This document shows, one piece after another, positions 43,799 to 53,484 of a stretch of 64,000 nucleotides of DNA. The translations under genes were made by a program, and so were the position numbers. Source of the stretch: Nannochloropsis oceanica. Its lineage: Eukaryota > Sar > Eustigmatophyceae > Eustigmatales > Monodopsidaceae. The stretch's first letter is position 1. Each line of letters starts with the position of its first letter. The DNA lies in contig CP038107.1 of NCBI GenBank assembly GCA_004519485.1, forward strand, positions 620,001 through 684,000, in the 5' to 3' direction. The notes below the pieces were generated by a model. It saw only the letters and a list, made by a program, of their open reading frames with translations. It was not told the DNA's origin and searched no databases.

Positions 43799-44138
43799 CT
43801 CTTTAACACTGTGAAAGGGTTGTGTCGAGTTGAGGAGGCGAGGTGAGGCCGTTTCTTTCTGATCGCTTTGTGAAGCAGTGTCGGCGAAGGGTGCCCCGGA
43901 CACGCTGTGTTGCAGCGCGTGTGTCGCTCCTTACTATGCATGAGTGTGCATGTGTGTTAGGATGATGGAGTAAGGTGTGACCGAAGAGGTGGAGAGGCTG
44001 GTGAAGCGTTGGGCCAACACAAAGGGCATCGACAATGCTTCACTACGACAGACAGAGGAGGTCACAAAACCTGGCCAAATCATGCAAACCACACAAACCC
44101 ACGAACCAACAGGCATGTCCTCGTCCTAACGCAGCAGC
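43799..44138. promoter_or_regulatory. shared upstream region, RecQ (-) and CDK20-like (+)
   Basis: 340 bp between divergent starts. The minus frame stays open some way upstream of 43798 with a GTG at 43903, so the RecQ start could be longer. Confidence 0.35.
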
Positions 44139-45260
44139 ATGGAATCCTCCACATTCCCATCCTCGTCCGCCCCACGAGCTCTGCCTCAGGAAACATTCTG
44201 GCCGCCGCCCTTGTCGTCCTCCAAATCTCGCCGGTGTAATGCATCCCCGCGCTTCGAACAGCTGGGCAAAATAGGAGAAGGTGCGTTCGGGGACGTCTAC
44301 GCAGGCACAGACCACCTTAGTGATAAACTCGTAGCTATCAAGGAAGTACGACTGACCAACCTGAAACGACACGGATTGCCCAAGCCGGCTTTGCGAGAGC
44401 TTCGGGCACTGCAACAATTGGAAGGGCACGAGCACGTGCTTCGCTTGATCGACGCGTTCCCACGGGGCGGGGCCATAGCCTTGGTCCTGGAATACATGCC
44501 CAGCGATTTGGAAGTCATTATCCGAACCCGCACTTCTCTCCTTCCGGAAAACCATCTGAAATGCTATCTATGGATGCTTCTCCAAGGCCTCTCCTTCCTC
44601 CACGCCAAGCACATCCTCCACCGCGACCTAAAGCCCTCCAACCTTCTCCTCTCAGCCCACGGCACCCTCAAAATTGGAGACTTTGGGAGCGCACGCATTC
44701 ATGTGAAACCCGCGCATGATGGAGAAGAATATTCACATCCGGTTGGCACCAAATGGTACCGCGCCCCAGAGCTTTTATTCGGGGCAAGGCAGTATGGTCC
44801 TGCGATAGACCTGTGGGCTGTCGGTACAATTATGGGCGAGCTGAGTTGTCTTCGTCCGCTGTTTCCCGGACAGAATGACATGGATCAGTTGTCACGAGTT
44901 TTGCAAGTGTTGGGAACACCTACATTAAAGTCGTTGCCTGCCTTGAAAGAGCTGCCTGATTATCATAAAGTGGCTTTTCCGGACATGCCCCCGCAAGACC
45001 TCGGGAGGGTATTTCCTCGGATCCCGAGGGAGGGCTTGAATCTGTTTAAGTCTTTCTTAAGTTTAGATCCGATGGGGAGGCCTTCTGCGGAGGAGGCGTT
45101 AGTGGATTGTTGGTTTTATGTGGAGCCGGAAATGTGTGAGAGGAGGGAGCTGATAGTGGTGGAAAGGGAGGTACCCGTAAAACTAAGGGAGGTTTTGGGG
45201 AAGGGGAGGACGAAGGGGAAAGAGGAAGTGGACGATGAGCTCTTAGGGAGGTTGGCCTGA
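44139..45260 (+). CDS. CDK20: CDK20/CCRK-like cyclin-dependent kinase
   Basis: Single exon, 373 residues. The kinase domain is complete: IGEGAFGDVYAG (Gly loop), VAIKEV (Lys), PALRELRALQ in place of PSTAIRE, HRDLKPSNLL, DFGSARI, and the activation segment YSHPVGTKWYRAPELLFGARQYG, then DLWAVGTIMGEL, LFPGQNDMDQLSRVLQVLGTP, LKELPDYHKVAF. The pairing of YSHxVxTxWYRAPELLxGARQY with GTPxxxxxPxLxELPDYxK is characteristic of the CDK20/CCRK group rather than of CDK7 or CDK1. In animals and green algae this kinase controls cilium length; here, if the alga lacks flagella, it must do something else, which is inference. Arg and Pro-rich N-terminus, charged C-terminus (REVLGKGRTKGKEEV). Confidence 0.88.
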   Translation: MESSTFPSSSAPRALPQETFWPPPLSSSKSRRCNASPRFEQLGKIGEGAFGDVYAGTDHLSDKLVAIKEVRLTNLKRHGLPKPALRELRALQQLEGHEHVLRLIDAFPRGGAIALVLEYMPSDLEVIIRTRTSLLPENHLKCYLWMLLQGLSFLHAKHILHRDLKPSNLLLSAHGTLKIGDFGSARIHVKPAHDGEEYSHPVGTKWYRAPELLFGARQYGPAIDLWAVGTIMGELSCLRPLFPGQNDMDQLSRVLQVLGTPTLKSLPALKELPDYHKVAFPDMPPQDLGRVFPRIPREGLNLFKSFLSLDPMGRPSAEEALVDCWFYVEPEMCERRELIVVEREVPVKLREVLGKGRTKGKEEVDDELLGRLA

Positions 45261-46114
45261 TTAGAATGTGAATAAAAAGAAACGAGTAATAGAGGGGTTT
45301 CCTCTCTAAGCAATCTATGTAAAATATCGTGCAACTTTCTCAAGGCTAGCAATAACGTCGTCGTTGTTACATGTGTCATGCTTTGTTTTGATTCTTGAAA
45401 GACTGTGATGCATTGTCTTGCTGAAGCCGCCTCTAGCTTATTCCCCATTTTCATCTTCCCTTCCCTCTTCTCCTCTGGGCCTCATCTGTATCTCCCTGTA
45501 CGCTAAGCATATCCTGTATGATACTCTTTCTTTCTACTGCGAAGGCAAGGGACAAGGGCCGAGATGAATGCCTTATATTAAGACATATAAAATTATAATT
45601 TGTCACCTATTTGACATGGACGAAAGGATGGTGGAGGAAACACGGAGATGACACCTACACTCTGCCCATAAAAAGTCGTTAGCATTCTAACTCCTTTGCT
45701 GCCCCCCTCCTTTTTATTATTCATTTCTTCTCTTTTGCTTCCTCGACCTGAAGGGCCACGACATGATCCGCCCCTTCTACGTCTACCCGAGATGAAGAAA
45801 TGACCAGGTACTTGCTTTCCGCCAACGTACATTTTCGAGCAATCGTCTTTTTCTAGTGATGCCTTTTCCTATGGATGTAGAGCCTCGTGGGATACGCGGG
45901 GGGTCTGGCAAACCACCATGGCCCCAAACAGACCTGGCCGACCGAATTGGCGAATCTGGCGGGCTCCCACGAATGTTAGAACCCCATATTGTCTGCCTTG
46001 TGCTCATCGCGTGATTAGTTTAGTCTTCACACGCACCTTCGCACTACCTTTCGTTTACTCTCTCTCCTCCTCCTCCTCCTCCGTCACTCCTGCACCTTCT
46101 CCTCCACGTCCTCG
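45261..46114. other. intergenic between convergent genes
   Basis: No gene recognised; overlapping short frames only. CT-rich near 46080. Confidence 0.45.
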
Positions 46115-48298
46115 TCACCGCCGCGGGGAAACCAAATCCGGCGACAGCGGCGAGCTCCCCCCTCCATTTCCTCCCCCGCCCCCTCCCGCCCCCGTCAGCC
46201 TCTTCATCATCTTCCCCCAGCTCGATAAGACTGGCCTCTCTGCACTACTGCTCCTCCCTCCCCTTCCTCCTCCTCCTCCTTTTTCTCCTCCCTCATCCTC
46301 CCTTGAGGGAGAATAAGACGAGTAAGAGGGCGTAGAATGCTGTCGACACCAATATTGATACCCAGCAGTCGGCCGTCGTTGCCATCGACGATCATGCTCC
46401 CTCCCCTGTAACCCCCGCTGCTGTTGCTGGGGCCGCCGCCGTAAATACTCAAATTGCAGCCTCTCTCCCTCCCTCCCTCTCTCCCCCACACCTCCATACC
46501 CGGCATCTGGCACCCATTCACTCGGCTCCGGGTGTCCTTCCGGAACAATCAGGTCGTCATTACCAGACTCCAACACCTTCATCCACAAGTAGAAATGATG
46601 CCCTCTATTGACACTCCAGCTCGTGGCGTACCTGTCACTCACCACCCGGTTGATCTCCAACTGCCGAAACGGGAAAATGCCCCCCCGCCTCCTGTCCTCC
46701 TTCCCCCCTCCTTCTCCACCCCCCCAAATTTTCCTCAGATCCAAATAAGTGAACGCCCTCGCCCCACTCTTCATGCGCCTCAACAGCATGCACAAATCAT
46801 GGTGCACCGCTGCCCCCAAATCCGTCTCCAGCAAGACAATATCAGCAGTCTCCAGCCCCTGGACCTCGAGTAAATTCCCCACCTCCATCTCAAGCACTGC
46901 CCCTTCTCTCCCCCCCCTTCCTACATCAGCTATGGACTCCACCACCACCCTCCTCCCCTTCACCCATTCCGTCATTCGAAACTCCCCCGGCCGTTCCTTA
47001 CACAAGCGATGCGCTGCCGTCTCCGCCATCACAAAGCGCGCCGACGACAACTCTACCCCATACACCCTCCTTAACCTTGTCTTTCTCTTCCTTGTCCTCC
47101 CTCCCTCCCTCCCCGGTTCCTCAGGACTGAGCTCGCTCCCCCTCCCCTCCCCTCCTTCTGCTGTGGAGGAAAATTGGAGGAAGATCTGCATAGCTACTTT
47201 CCCTATACCCATCCCTAGCTCGTAGACGACTGCTGCCTCTGCTCCTCGTAGTCGCAAGGCACCCAGTGCTTTATTTATGCCACGTGGCAGGAGCTCGCCG
47301 TACAAGAGCGAGGAGTGCGCATCCTCGGCGAGGGCACGGTCGGAGTCAGTGACACACAGGTGGCCTTGGGTTTTATGGCCCGTTTCTTGGATCTTGTAGC
47401 CATAAGCCTCGTGCATTATCGCTTGTGCGCGTGCGTAATCGAGGGAGAGGTCTTCGGTGTACGTCCAGGTGGAGGGAGGGAGGGAGGAGGAGAGGTTGTG
47501 AGGGGAAGGGGAAGGGAAAGGGTCTTTGCTTTCAGCGGAGGAGGGTAAAGGGGGCCGACGACGGACTATAAAAAAGGCGGAGCGTAGCATGGAGATCCAC
47601 CTTGATTGGCCCATGTGCTCAAAGACCACGCGATGCTTCCCCGTTGCCTCTAGGTACTCAACTACGAGCCCTTCTTGCCACTCTTTACTGTCCATCAAGC
47701 AACTAACCCTACATCCCACCAGACTCAGATTCGACCAAGCGGTCTTACTCTGCAAATGAAGCCTTAACTCTCCTAATTCTTCAAAGAATAAACCACATTC
47801 ATGGCACGGAAAGGAGGCCGAGCCCCCTCCTTCCATAAGCATCAAGTGATAATCCCCACCCTTCGCCTCGGCCGCGTAACCCCCATTTTTTCCTTCATAG
47901 GTAGCCAATGGCAACCCCTCCCCAGGGACGGGTGGGTGCCAAAATCGTTCTGCATGGATGGGGTCAAGCACATGCGTGCAGCCCATGCCATAGCGACACA
48001 AAATCTTTCGGCTGCCATGTCGAGGCTGCGGGTGCTGCTTGTAAGGGCTGTGTGGCCCACTGCTATGTAGCCCACTCCTGCTGTCGCTGCTGCCGCTGCT
48101 GTTGCCCCTCCCATCGGCTCCACTGCTGTCAAGGAAGCTGCAAGGCGGGTGGTGCTGATGAGACTGGTAAGTATGGCAATGTTTGTCCTTGCGGCTGCGG
48201 CTGATGCTGCGGCTGGCGCCGCCTTGGGAAGTAGGAGATGAAGAGGAGGTGGTCCATGACGAAAACCAGGACGTGACGCTCCAGCCCGTGCTCGCCAT
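46115..48298 (-). CDS. PBZ + C2H2 + Tudor-like + DOT1-like methyltransferase fusion
   Basis: One 727-residue frame from ATG 48298. Residues 1-95 are Ser/His-rich. At 101-122, CRYGMGCTHVLDPIHAERFWHP has C-x5-C-x7-H-x5-H, matching the PBZ poly(ADP-ribose)-binding zinc finger. Near 164-185, FPCHECGLFFEELGELRLHL is a C2H2-like finger. Near 195-245, VGCRVSCLMDSKEWQEGLVVEYLEATGKHRVVFE...WI looks like a Tudor-type beta barrel. The C-terminal half has YGELLPRGINKALGAL, VYELGMGIGKVAMQIFLQF (SAM loop), VYGVELSSARF, a VGNLLEV acidic segment, DIVLLETDLGAA and FTYLDLRKIW: this is the order of the DOT1-type SAM methyltransferase. No close known protein has this set to my knowledge. The tail is disordered and Gly/Arg/Ser-rich. 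It should act on chromatin near ADP-ribosylated sites (inference). Confidence 0.7.
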   Translation of the reverse strand: MASTGWSVTSWFSSWTTSSSSPTSQGGASRSISRSRKDKHCHTYQSHQHHPPCSFLDSSGADGRGNSSGSSDSRSGLHSSGPHSPYKQHPQPRHGSRKILCRYGMGCTHVLDPIHAERFWHPPVPGEGLPLATYEGKNGGYAAEAKGGDYHLMLMEGGGSASFPCHECGLFFEELGELRLHLQSKTAWSNLSLVGCRVSCLMDSKEWQEGLVVEYLEATGKHRVVFEHMGQSRWISMLRSAFFIVRRRPPLPSSAESKDPFPSPSPHNLSSSLPPSTWTYTEDLSLDYARAQAIMHEAYGYKIQETGHKTQGHLCVTDSDRALAEDAHSSLLYGELLPRGINKALGALRLRGAEAAVVYELGMGIGKVAMQIFLQFSSTAEGGEGRGSELSPEEPGREGGRTRKRKTRLRRVYGVELSSARFVMAETAAHRLCKERPGEFRMTEWVKGRRVVVESIADVGRGGREGAVLEMEVGNLLEVQGLETADIVLLETDLGAAVHHDLCMLLRRMKSGARAFTYLDLRKIWGGGEGGGKEDRRRGGIFPFRQLEINRVVSDRYATSWSVNRGHHFYLWMKVLESGNDDLIVPEGHPEPSEWVPDAGYGGVGERGREGERLQFEYLRRRPQQQQRGLQGREHDRRWQRRPTAGYQYWCRQHSTPSYSSYSPSREDEGGEKGGGGGRGGRSSSAERPVLSSWGKMMKRLTGAGGGGGGNGGGSSPLSPDLVSPRR

Positions 48299-48920
48299 GA
48301 TAGTAATACCTGTGGCGGTTGAGCCTAAGGTCTCCGTATGCTGCTGCTATTGCTGCTGCTGCGGGTCATGGGGTCGCGGACATGCTTCGATTTCTGGGCC
48401 CACGCTCCAGTTACGTGTTCTGATATGATGCTAGTATGAGGGAAGGTGCAAAATGTGAGGTAGGGGCATAGAGAAAAGTCACTGCTAGACTGCGTGAGTG
48501 TCTATATATGTCTTGCATGGACTGTGTATGTCCGAAAAGGGACGCGGCAAAAGCATGGTCAAATGCTCTGATTATGTTGCATCTTACTGCCGGGTATGAT
48601 CGCATTGGAAAGTTGGTTCAACACTTCAATACATAAAAGCGTGGAACGCTTCCTAGCTTCTCTTTTTTTACTTGCATACTTCTTTCCCGGCAATCAATTT
48701 GGTTGCTCAATCTGTATGGTCACCCTGTCCATCGTTACCCTGGCTTTCTCACAACCACACCCCCTTGACCGTCGCAGCTTCCGCCACCTCCCGCTCCTCC
48801 CATTCCTGATACCCGACAAATGCGCACCAATTTTTGCTTCACTGACAAGATCAAGGTCGCTCACATTTAGATCGTAATTACTTAAAAACTTCATTTCTTT
48901 GCTATGACTATCAGACACTC
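48299..48920. other. intergenic, no gene recognised
   Basis: Upstream region of the DOT1-like gene. A GCTGCTGCTATTGCTGCTGCTG run lies at 48340-48361. No other feature. Confidence 0.4.
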
Positions 48921-49068
48921 TTCAACGTCAACCTCACGTCGACGTCCGAGTCGTCACGTCGACGTTTATGACGTTTGGATTTCTTGCTTCTTGAGGCCTG
49001 TACCACTGCTATTTGCTCACGGTTAAAAGACACCCTCATACTATAACATACACACACACACCGAACAA

Positions 49069-49446
49069 ATGTCTGACTTGTCGTCAGAAGAAATTTCTAA
49101 TGACCCATCCACCACTAGCAATGCTGCCAGGAGCCTGTCTGTAGCTGCACGGGATTTAGAAGCGGATGAACGGGGCAAGCGCGCCCAACATCTCAACCTG
49201 TACGCCACAGTCTTACAGGTGGTGAAGGAGAAATATTATGTGTGACGCTCCACCCTCCTGATCAAGCCCTTCAATAAGGATGGAAGGGGTGGCTATAACT
49301 GTATGGGGTGCAACGAATGGAAGAAGGGAAACTTCTCGCAGGCGGGCGACCACCTAAGGAATCGCCATCCAGACGAATGGACTCGCATGAAACGCCTCTC
49401 TAACGCAGAGGAGAGTGATACCGTGATGCCTTGTCCTTTGGGTTGA
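49069..49446 (+). pseudogene. hAT transposase N-terminus, BED finger
   Basis: About 125 codons from ATG to TGA, with one internal TGA at codon 59. The finger CxxC-x17-HLRNRH matches the BED type found at the start of hAT transposases. Confidence 0.6.
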
Positions 49447-49559
49447 AGGTGCAGACCAAACTCCATCACCACCAATCCTGGCGAGGCGATGCCCTCCAAC
49501 GCGGGCACAAGTACCTTACTGGCTTATTTTTTGGCAGCCTCCGACCATTCAACCTATTC

Positions 49560-49872
49560 AAGCCCTCAATTATCTTGGTCGGGAAATCTGTGATCACGGC
49601 GGCCGTGTGGTGCTTCTTCAAGCACTCCACATGTCCAGGCAGATGAGGCGGGGCCTAAAGTTGTCGTCCAGTGTGGTGGCAAGCGTGCCGTTGTAGGACG
49701 TGCCGTTGCGTCCGGCCCAAGCATCTATTTGAAGGCAGGCAGTCAGACTACATACTGGACCAACCCCCTTAACCGAGCTCAGCGGGGCGAAATAGCCCTT
49801 GATGAGCCCCTTGAACTGGCAAACATTGCCCCCGTGTACTTGCGTACGAATCAAAAAGCAAATTAATGGCAC
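49560..49872 (-). pseudogene. hAT transposase core fragment
   Basis: Minus-strand remnant with LQIDAWAGRNGTSYNG and a following HTAAVITDF segment in a different frame, so at least one frameshift. It lies opposite in direction to the BED piece. Confidence 0.5.
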
Positions 49873-50176
49873 CCCTTACTCTATTACAAATTGATGTTTA
49901 TGGCCTGGTGTTTGGGGGATTTGCGATGCTGCAGCTTGAAGGAGGCGGATCAGTTAGCCATGTGAGAAGCGGCAACACAGGGGACTACCCTTGGTCCCTA
50001 AGTTCCATGGATTGTTTTTCGCTTCCTCTAGTCTTGCTGGGCACGGTTGTGACGCTTTGTTGTAGCCCCATCCCCTCGTGACAAGCGGTAACGCCGTCAC
50101 CCCCCCTATCTACCATCCGCGACATTCCGGTTCTCGTGTTGACGTGACGAGACTACGTTTGACGGGTCAAACTCAA

Positions 50177-50603
50177 CCCTGGGGGAGGTAGAGGTCCTCT
50201 ACCTCCCCGTTTTCTCTACATTCCTCCCCGGCTTTCCCCCTCCAAGTTTGCCGCTGTTGACGACAAGGACTTTCACATTCTACTTACATACTTCCCGCCC
50301 CCTTTTATAAAGAAGAGGAGGTTACCCACCAAACCATCGTCCTCCACCTCGCACTTTTGCCGTTGTTATTGTTGTTGCTGCTGATGCTGCTGCTGTCTGG
50401 TGCTAGGATGGTTCAAGGGGAATGCGCAGCGATCATTGCCTTAAATGTATAACACTGAGTGTACACGTACGTGCATATGGCCACTGGCAGTTCGCGCTCA
50501 TTTGGCGAGATTATGTCAGGTCCAGCCTCGGTGTCAGACCCTGTCCTCGCACTTAACCATCCTAACTCACCCAGTTTCTACATCGCGGCATGCCAAACAG
50601 ACT
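50177..50603. promoter_or_regulatory. upstream region of the CYP38-like gene, with a perfect hairpin
   Basis: A palindrome at 50182-50209 (GGGGAGGTAGAGG then TCCTCTACCTCCCC) has 13 paired bases with almost no loop. It lies about 400 bp upstream of the CYP38-like start. Short in-frame ATGs upstream of 50604 exist but give poor signal peptides. Confidence 0.4.
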
Positions 50604-51987
50604 ATGCGGACGACGCTGATGGAAAGCTTTTGGAGAGCCACTGTGCTCCTGGTCATAGCACTTTTGGCCCCCACCACACAAGCCTTCTTCATGCGACCTG
50701 CAACATCGACCTCTCCGTCCCAGCTGGCAGCCCAGTCTCACGATCAAAGCAAGAATGACGTGCGGCATTTCTCCCTGACTTCTTTTCCACTTGCAGGCCT
50801 CGGTTTTTTGGCGCTGAATGTTTTCGCCCCCTTCATAGCGAGCACCCCCGCGCATGCCCTCCCGCAAAAAGCGCCCGAAACCAATGCGCAAATGCTGCTG
50901 ATCGAAGCCCTTCCCAACAAGAACCCCTTGGTCTTGGACATGGCCTCTTCCCTGTCTAAAATTACTACAGGTACGTTTCTTCCTTTCCTCCCTTCTTGCC
51001 TCTCCACAATGAGCTCCCAAACAAGTACTTCGTCCTCCACGCCTGCCTACACGAGTCCGCATCCAACTTATCCATCACACAGAGGGCAGTGGAAACATTC
51101 GGTCCATCGACGCCAAAGGCAGCAAAGGTATCAAGCCATGGCCGGAAGTTCAGCGGGCGGCGCGATCTGCATCTGGCACTATTGCCGGTCGTGCCAAGGA
51201 CCTCATCAAGGGGGCCACGGACGAGAAAGCTGCTCAAGCCGTTCTCAATGATTTGAACATTCGCATCGACCAGCTCGGCGCGGCGGCAGACGCCCAAGAT
51301 CGTGAAGCAGCGGTCACGGCACAAGTCCAGGCTATGCTGCGGTTAGAGCAGCTGGGCACATTGCAAGTGGCCTCGATGCCTTTCCAACCCCCAACTGCAG
51401 AGTACCCTGCCGTGCCCCAGCTACTGGGAAGAGCCGAAATCGAGATTACAACTCGTGCAGGAAAGACGAGGCAGACTCGGCAGATGTACGCTGTGCTTGA
51501 TGGATATAGTGCACCGTTGTCGGCCGGACAGTTTGTGGACCTCGCGCAAAAAAAAGCGTTTGATGACACGAAAGTTGTAGCGACGGACGAAAGCTCTGTG
51601 ACTTTTACCGCGGATGCAGCCAAGGCCCCGAAGCGAACAGTACCCTTGGAAATTTTTGTGGTAGGGGATGAGGAGCCTACCTATGGTGAAACCTTGGAGG
51701 AGCAGGGTAGGTTTAAGGAGCGGACTGTGTTGCCATTCAATGCGTACGGCACCATTGCGATGCTACACCCGCCTGATGACCCGAATGGAGGAGCAAATTC
51801 TTTTTTCTTTTTGAAGGCCGATCCCAGCTATACGCCAGCGGGATTGAACACTTTGGATGGGGCGTTCAGTGTGATAGGGTATGTGGTGAAGGGGGAGGAT
51901 GCCCTGGATGATTTGTTGGCGGGAGACGCGATTGAGAGCGTCAAGGTGTTGTCGGGGTTGGAATTGTTGAAACAAAGCGGCAAATAA
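50604..51987 (+). CDS. CYP38: CYP38/TLP40-like thylakoid-lumen cyclophilin-type protein
   Basis: CYP38 helps assemble and maintain photosystem II from the lumen. Two exons, 50604-50970 and 51083-51987 (112 bp intron), give 423 residues. The presequence has a signal peptide (ATVLLVIALLAPTTQAFFM, A-F junction), a transit part, and a lumen signal (SFPLAGLGFLALNVFAPFIASTPAHA). The mature part starts LPQKAPETNAQMLLIEALPNKNPLVLD and has a helical N-domain (DAKGSKGIKPWPEV, ARSASGTIAGRAKDLIK, LGAAADAQDREAAV). The C-terminal cyclophilin-like barrel shows LDGYSAPLSAGQFVDLAQKKAFD, and ends with GTIAMLHPPDDPNGGANSFFFL and NTLDGAFSVIGYVVKGEDAL. As in CYP38, the usual cyclophilin catalytic Arg/Phe/His set is not complete, so it may lack isomerase activity. 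Confidence 0.88.
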
Positions 51988-52191
51988 TTTTCTTGCCGGA
52001 TTGCAATTGAAATAAAACCGTATTTCGAAATGGATAAGCCATCATAATTTTGTTTTTTGCTGGGGAGAGGGGGGTAGGTTTTATCGCCGAGACTGTTATT
52101 TCCGATGTAGAGAAAAATAAAAAAATAAACCTATAACTTGGCTTCCTTGCAACACTCCCACCACAAAACAGACCTAATCCCGCCACATGCA

Positions 52192-53484
52192 ATGAAATCG
52201 TGGACGTGCGCCGCCTGTACCTACACCAATGAGCGCGAATCCGCTTTTTGTCAAATCTGTGCCTCAGGCCGCCCCAGCGTCTCGCATGCTCCCATCGATT
52301 TGCGCTCCCCACCTTCGGCCGAAGGCAAGAAGGCAGACAACGCCAATACCAACAAGAAGGCATTCAGCATAGCAGCCTCGCGAGCAGAACGGCAACAGGA
52401 CGATAACGGCGATACTGGGATCGAAACTCAACCGGCAGAAGAGAGGCGTGCCAGCAACCCTTTTTCTTCCTTCGTCTACAACGGTGATGACGGCGAGGAC
52501 GACACTACGGTCTCCTCCGCCACGGTCCGGGCCTTTGCGTTCATGCACCCGCCGCAAATAGCTAAGCGACCTTTGAGCAAGCTGCTGAGCGACGGTTGTG
52601 GCGGCGGCGCCGGTGAGGATGGGGCAGGGGACGAGGTCGCGCCGAAAAAGAAGACCAAAAGAAACCAACACGCATGCGGTGAGGGGGCTCCTGAGGACTT
52701 TGAAAAGGAAAGCGAAGACACCAAAAATGCGACTGTGCTAAAATGGAGGCGAATATTGGGGCCTTTGGCCAAGCGAACGGGGACTGGAAACAGCGGTATT
52801 CAAGCGCGAGGTGGTGAAGGAGGAGGAGAGGAAGTGAAGGCGGACACCGGCAAGAATGTCATAAACCAGACAAGGGCAAAAGAAGTAGGAGGAAAAGAAA
52901 TGGAAGCAGTTACCCCCGGAAGTGACTCTATCGCTGACTATAATCCTAGCAATCTTAACCGCTTTCGCCTACTCGTCGCCGTCATTCTCTCATCGCGCAC
53001 TCAAGAGCAAATCGTGCGCCGATCCATCCAAACCATCGAGCAGTGCTACCCTGGCCGACAATTCTCCCCCCACTTTTTTGCCTCTTCCATTGAGTCCTGG
53101 GAGACCCTTTCTGAAAAGTTGTCATTCGTACATTGCAATAAAGTCAAAAGCCGGCACATCCTACAAACAGCCAATGTAATCGAGAAGGAATTTGGGGGCC
53201 ATGTCCCTAAGAGGAAGGAGCAGCTGTTAAAAATGGCAGGGATTGGACCGACCCTAGCTCCGTTGCTGGAATTTTTGTTTGCGTGGCTTGACAAAGAAGA
53301 GAGAGAGGACGAGGAGGATGGGAAAGAGGGAGGGAGGAAGCAGGAAACGCAGGAGGGAGAAGCGCAAGTACCTCAGGGGCAGCAATATCAGCAGGAGCAG
53401 CAGCCCATGCCATCGGCGTTTCGAGGACATGGAGGAGACGTAAAATTGGAGAATGAAGACGGTGAGATCATAATCGTGGGATAG
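52192..53484 (+). CDS. RanBP2-type zinc finger plus incomplete HhH-GPD (endonuclease III-like) protein
   Basis: Single exon, 430 residues. Residues 3-26 (WTCAACTYTNERESAFCQIC) are a RanBP2 finger, W-x-CxxC-x10-CxxC. Residues 60-235 are disordered and charged, with KKKTKRN as a likely nuclear signal. From about 250, NRFRLLVAVILSSRTQEQIVRRSIQTI, then WETLSEKLSFVHCNKVKSRHILQTANVIEKEFGGHVPKRKEQLLKMAGIGPTLAPLL, follow the order of the endonuclease III (HhH-GPD) fold, ending at the helix-hairpin-helix. In Nth-like enzymes the hairpin carries a catalytic Lys (GVGRKTA); here it reads GIGPTLA. The expected catalytic Asp and the 4Fe-4S cluster of the C-terminal part are missing, replaced by an acidic Gln-rich tail. 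So it is either a non-catalytic DNA-binding relative or a truncated gene. Confidence 0.68.
   Translation: MKSWTCAACTYTNERESAFCQICASGRPSVSHAPIDLRSPPSAEGKKADNANTNKKAFSIAASRAERQQDDNGDTGIETQPAEERRASNPFSSFVYNGDDGEDDTTVSSATVRAFAFMHPPQIAKRPLSKLLSDGCGGGAGEDGAGDEVAPKKKTKRNQHACGEGAPEDFEKESEDTKNATVLKWRRILGPLAKRTGTGNSGIQARGGEGGGEEVKADTGKNVINQTRAKEVGGKEMEAVTPGSDSIADYNPSNLNRFRLLVAVILSSRTQEQIVRRSIQTIEQCYPGRQFSPHFFASSIESWETLSEKLSFVHCNKVKSRHILQTANVIEKEFGGHVPKRKEQLLKMAGIGPTLAPLLEFLFAWLDKEEREDEEDGKEGGRKQETQEGEAQVPQGQQYQQEQQPMPSAFRGHGGDVKLENEDGEIIIVG

Larger units (their letters stand above)
48921..50176. mobile_element. decayed hAT-type DNA transposon
   Basis: Two transposase pieces lie in opposite directions. 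On plus, 49069-49446 begins MSDLSSEEISNDPS and has YNCMGCNEWKKGNFSQAGDHLRNRHPDEW (shown in two parts: CMGC, then HLRNRH), a BED zinc finger; an in-frame TGA sits at 49243. On minus, about 49872-49560 reads ACLQIDAWAGRNGTSYNGTL and, in a shifted frame, HTAAVITDFPTKIIEGLNR, matching hAT catalytic-core sequence. The edges show imperfect inverted repeats: AGTCGTCACGTCGACG near 48949-48964 and the reverse complement of TCTCGTCACGTCAACA near 50137-50153, with repeated CACGTCGACGT on the left. The inverted order of pieces implies rearrangement. Not functional. Confidence 0.6.

Noticed and set aside
49243-49245. Possible selenocysteine TGA in the BED-finger frame
   Set aside because: Surroundings are a decayed transposon with other damage; no SECIS-like structure was evident.
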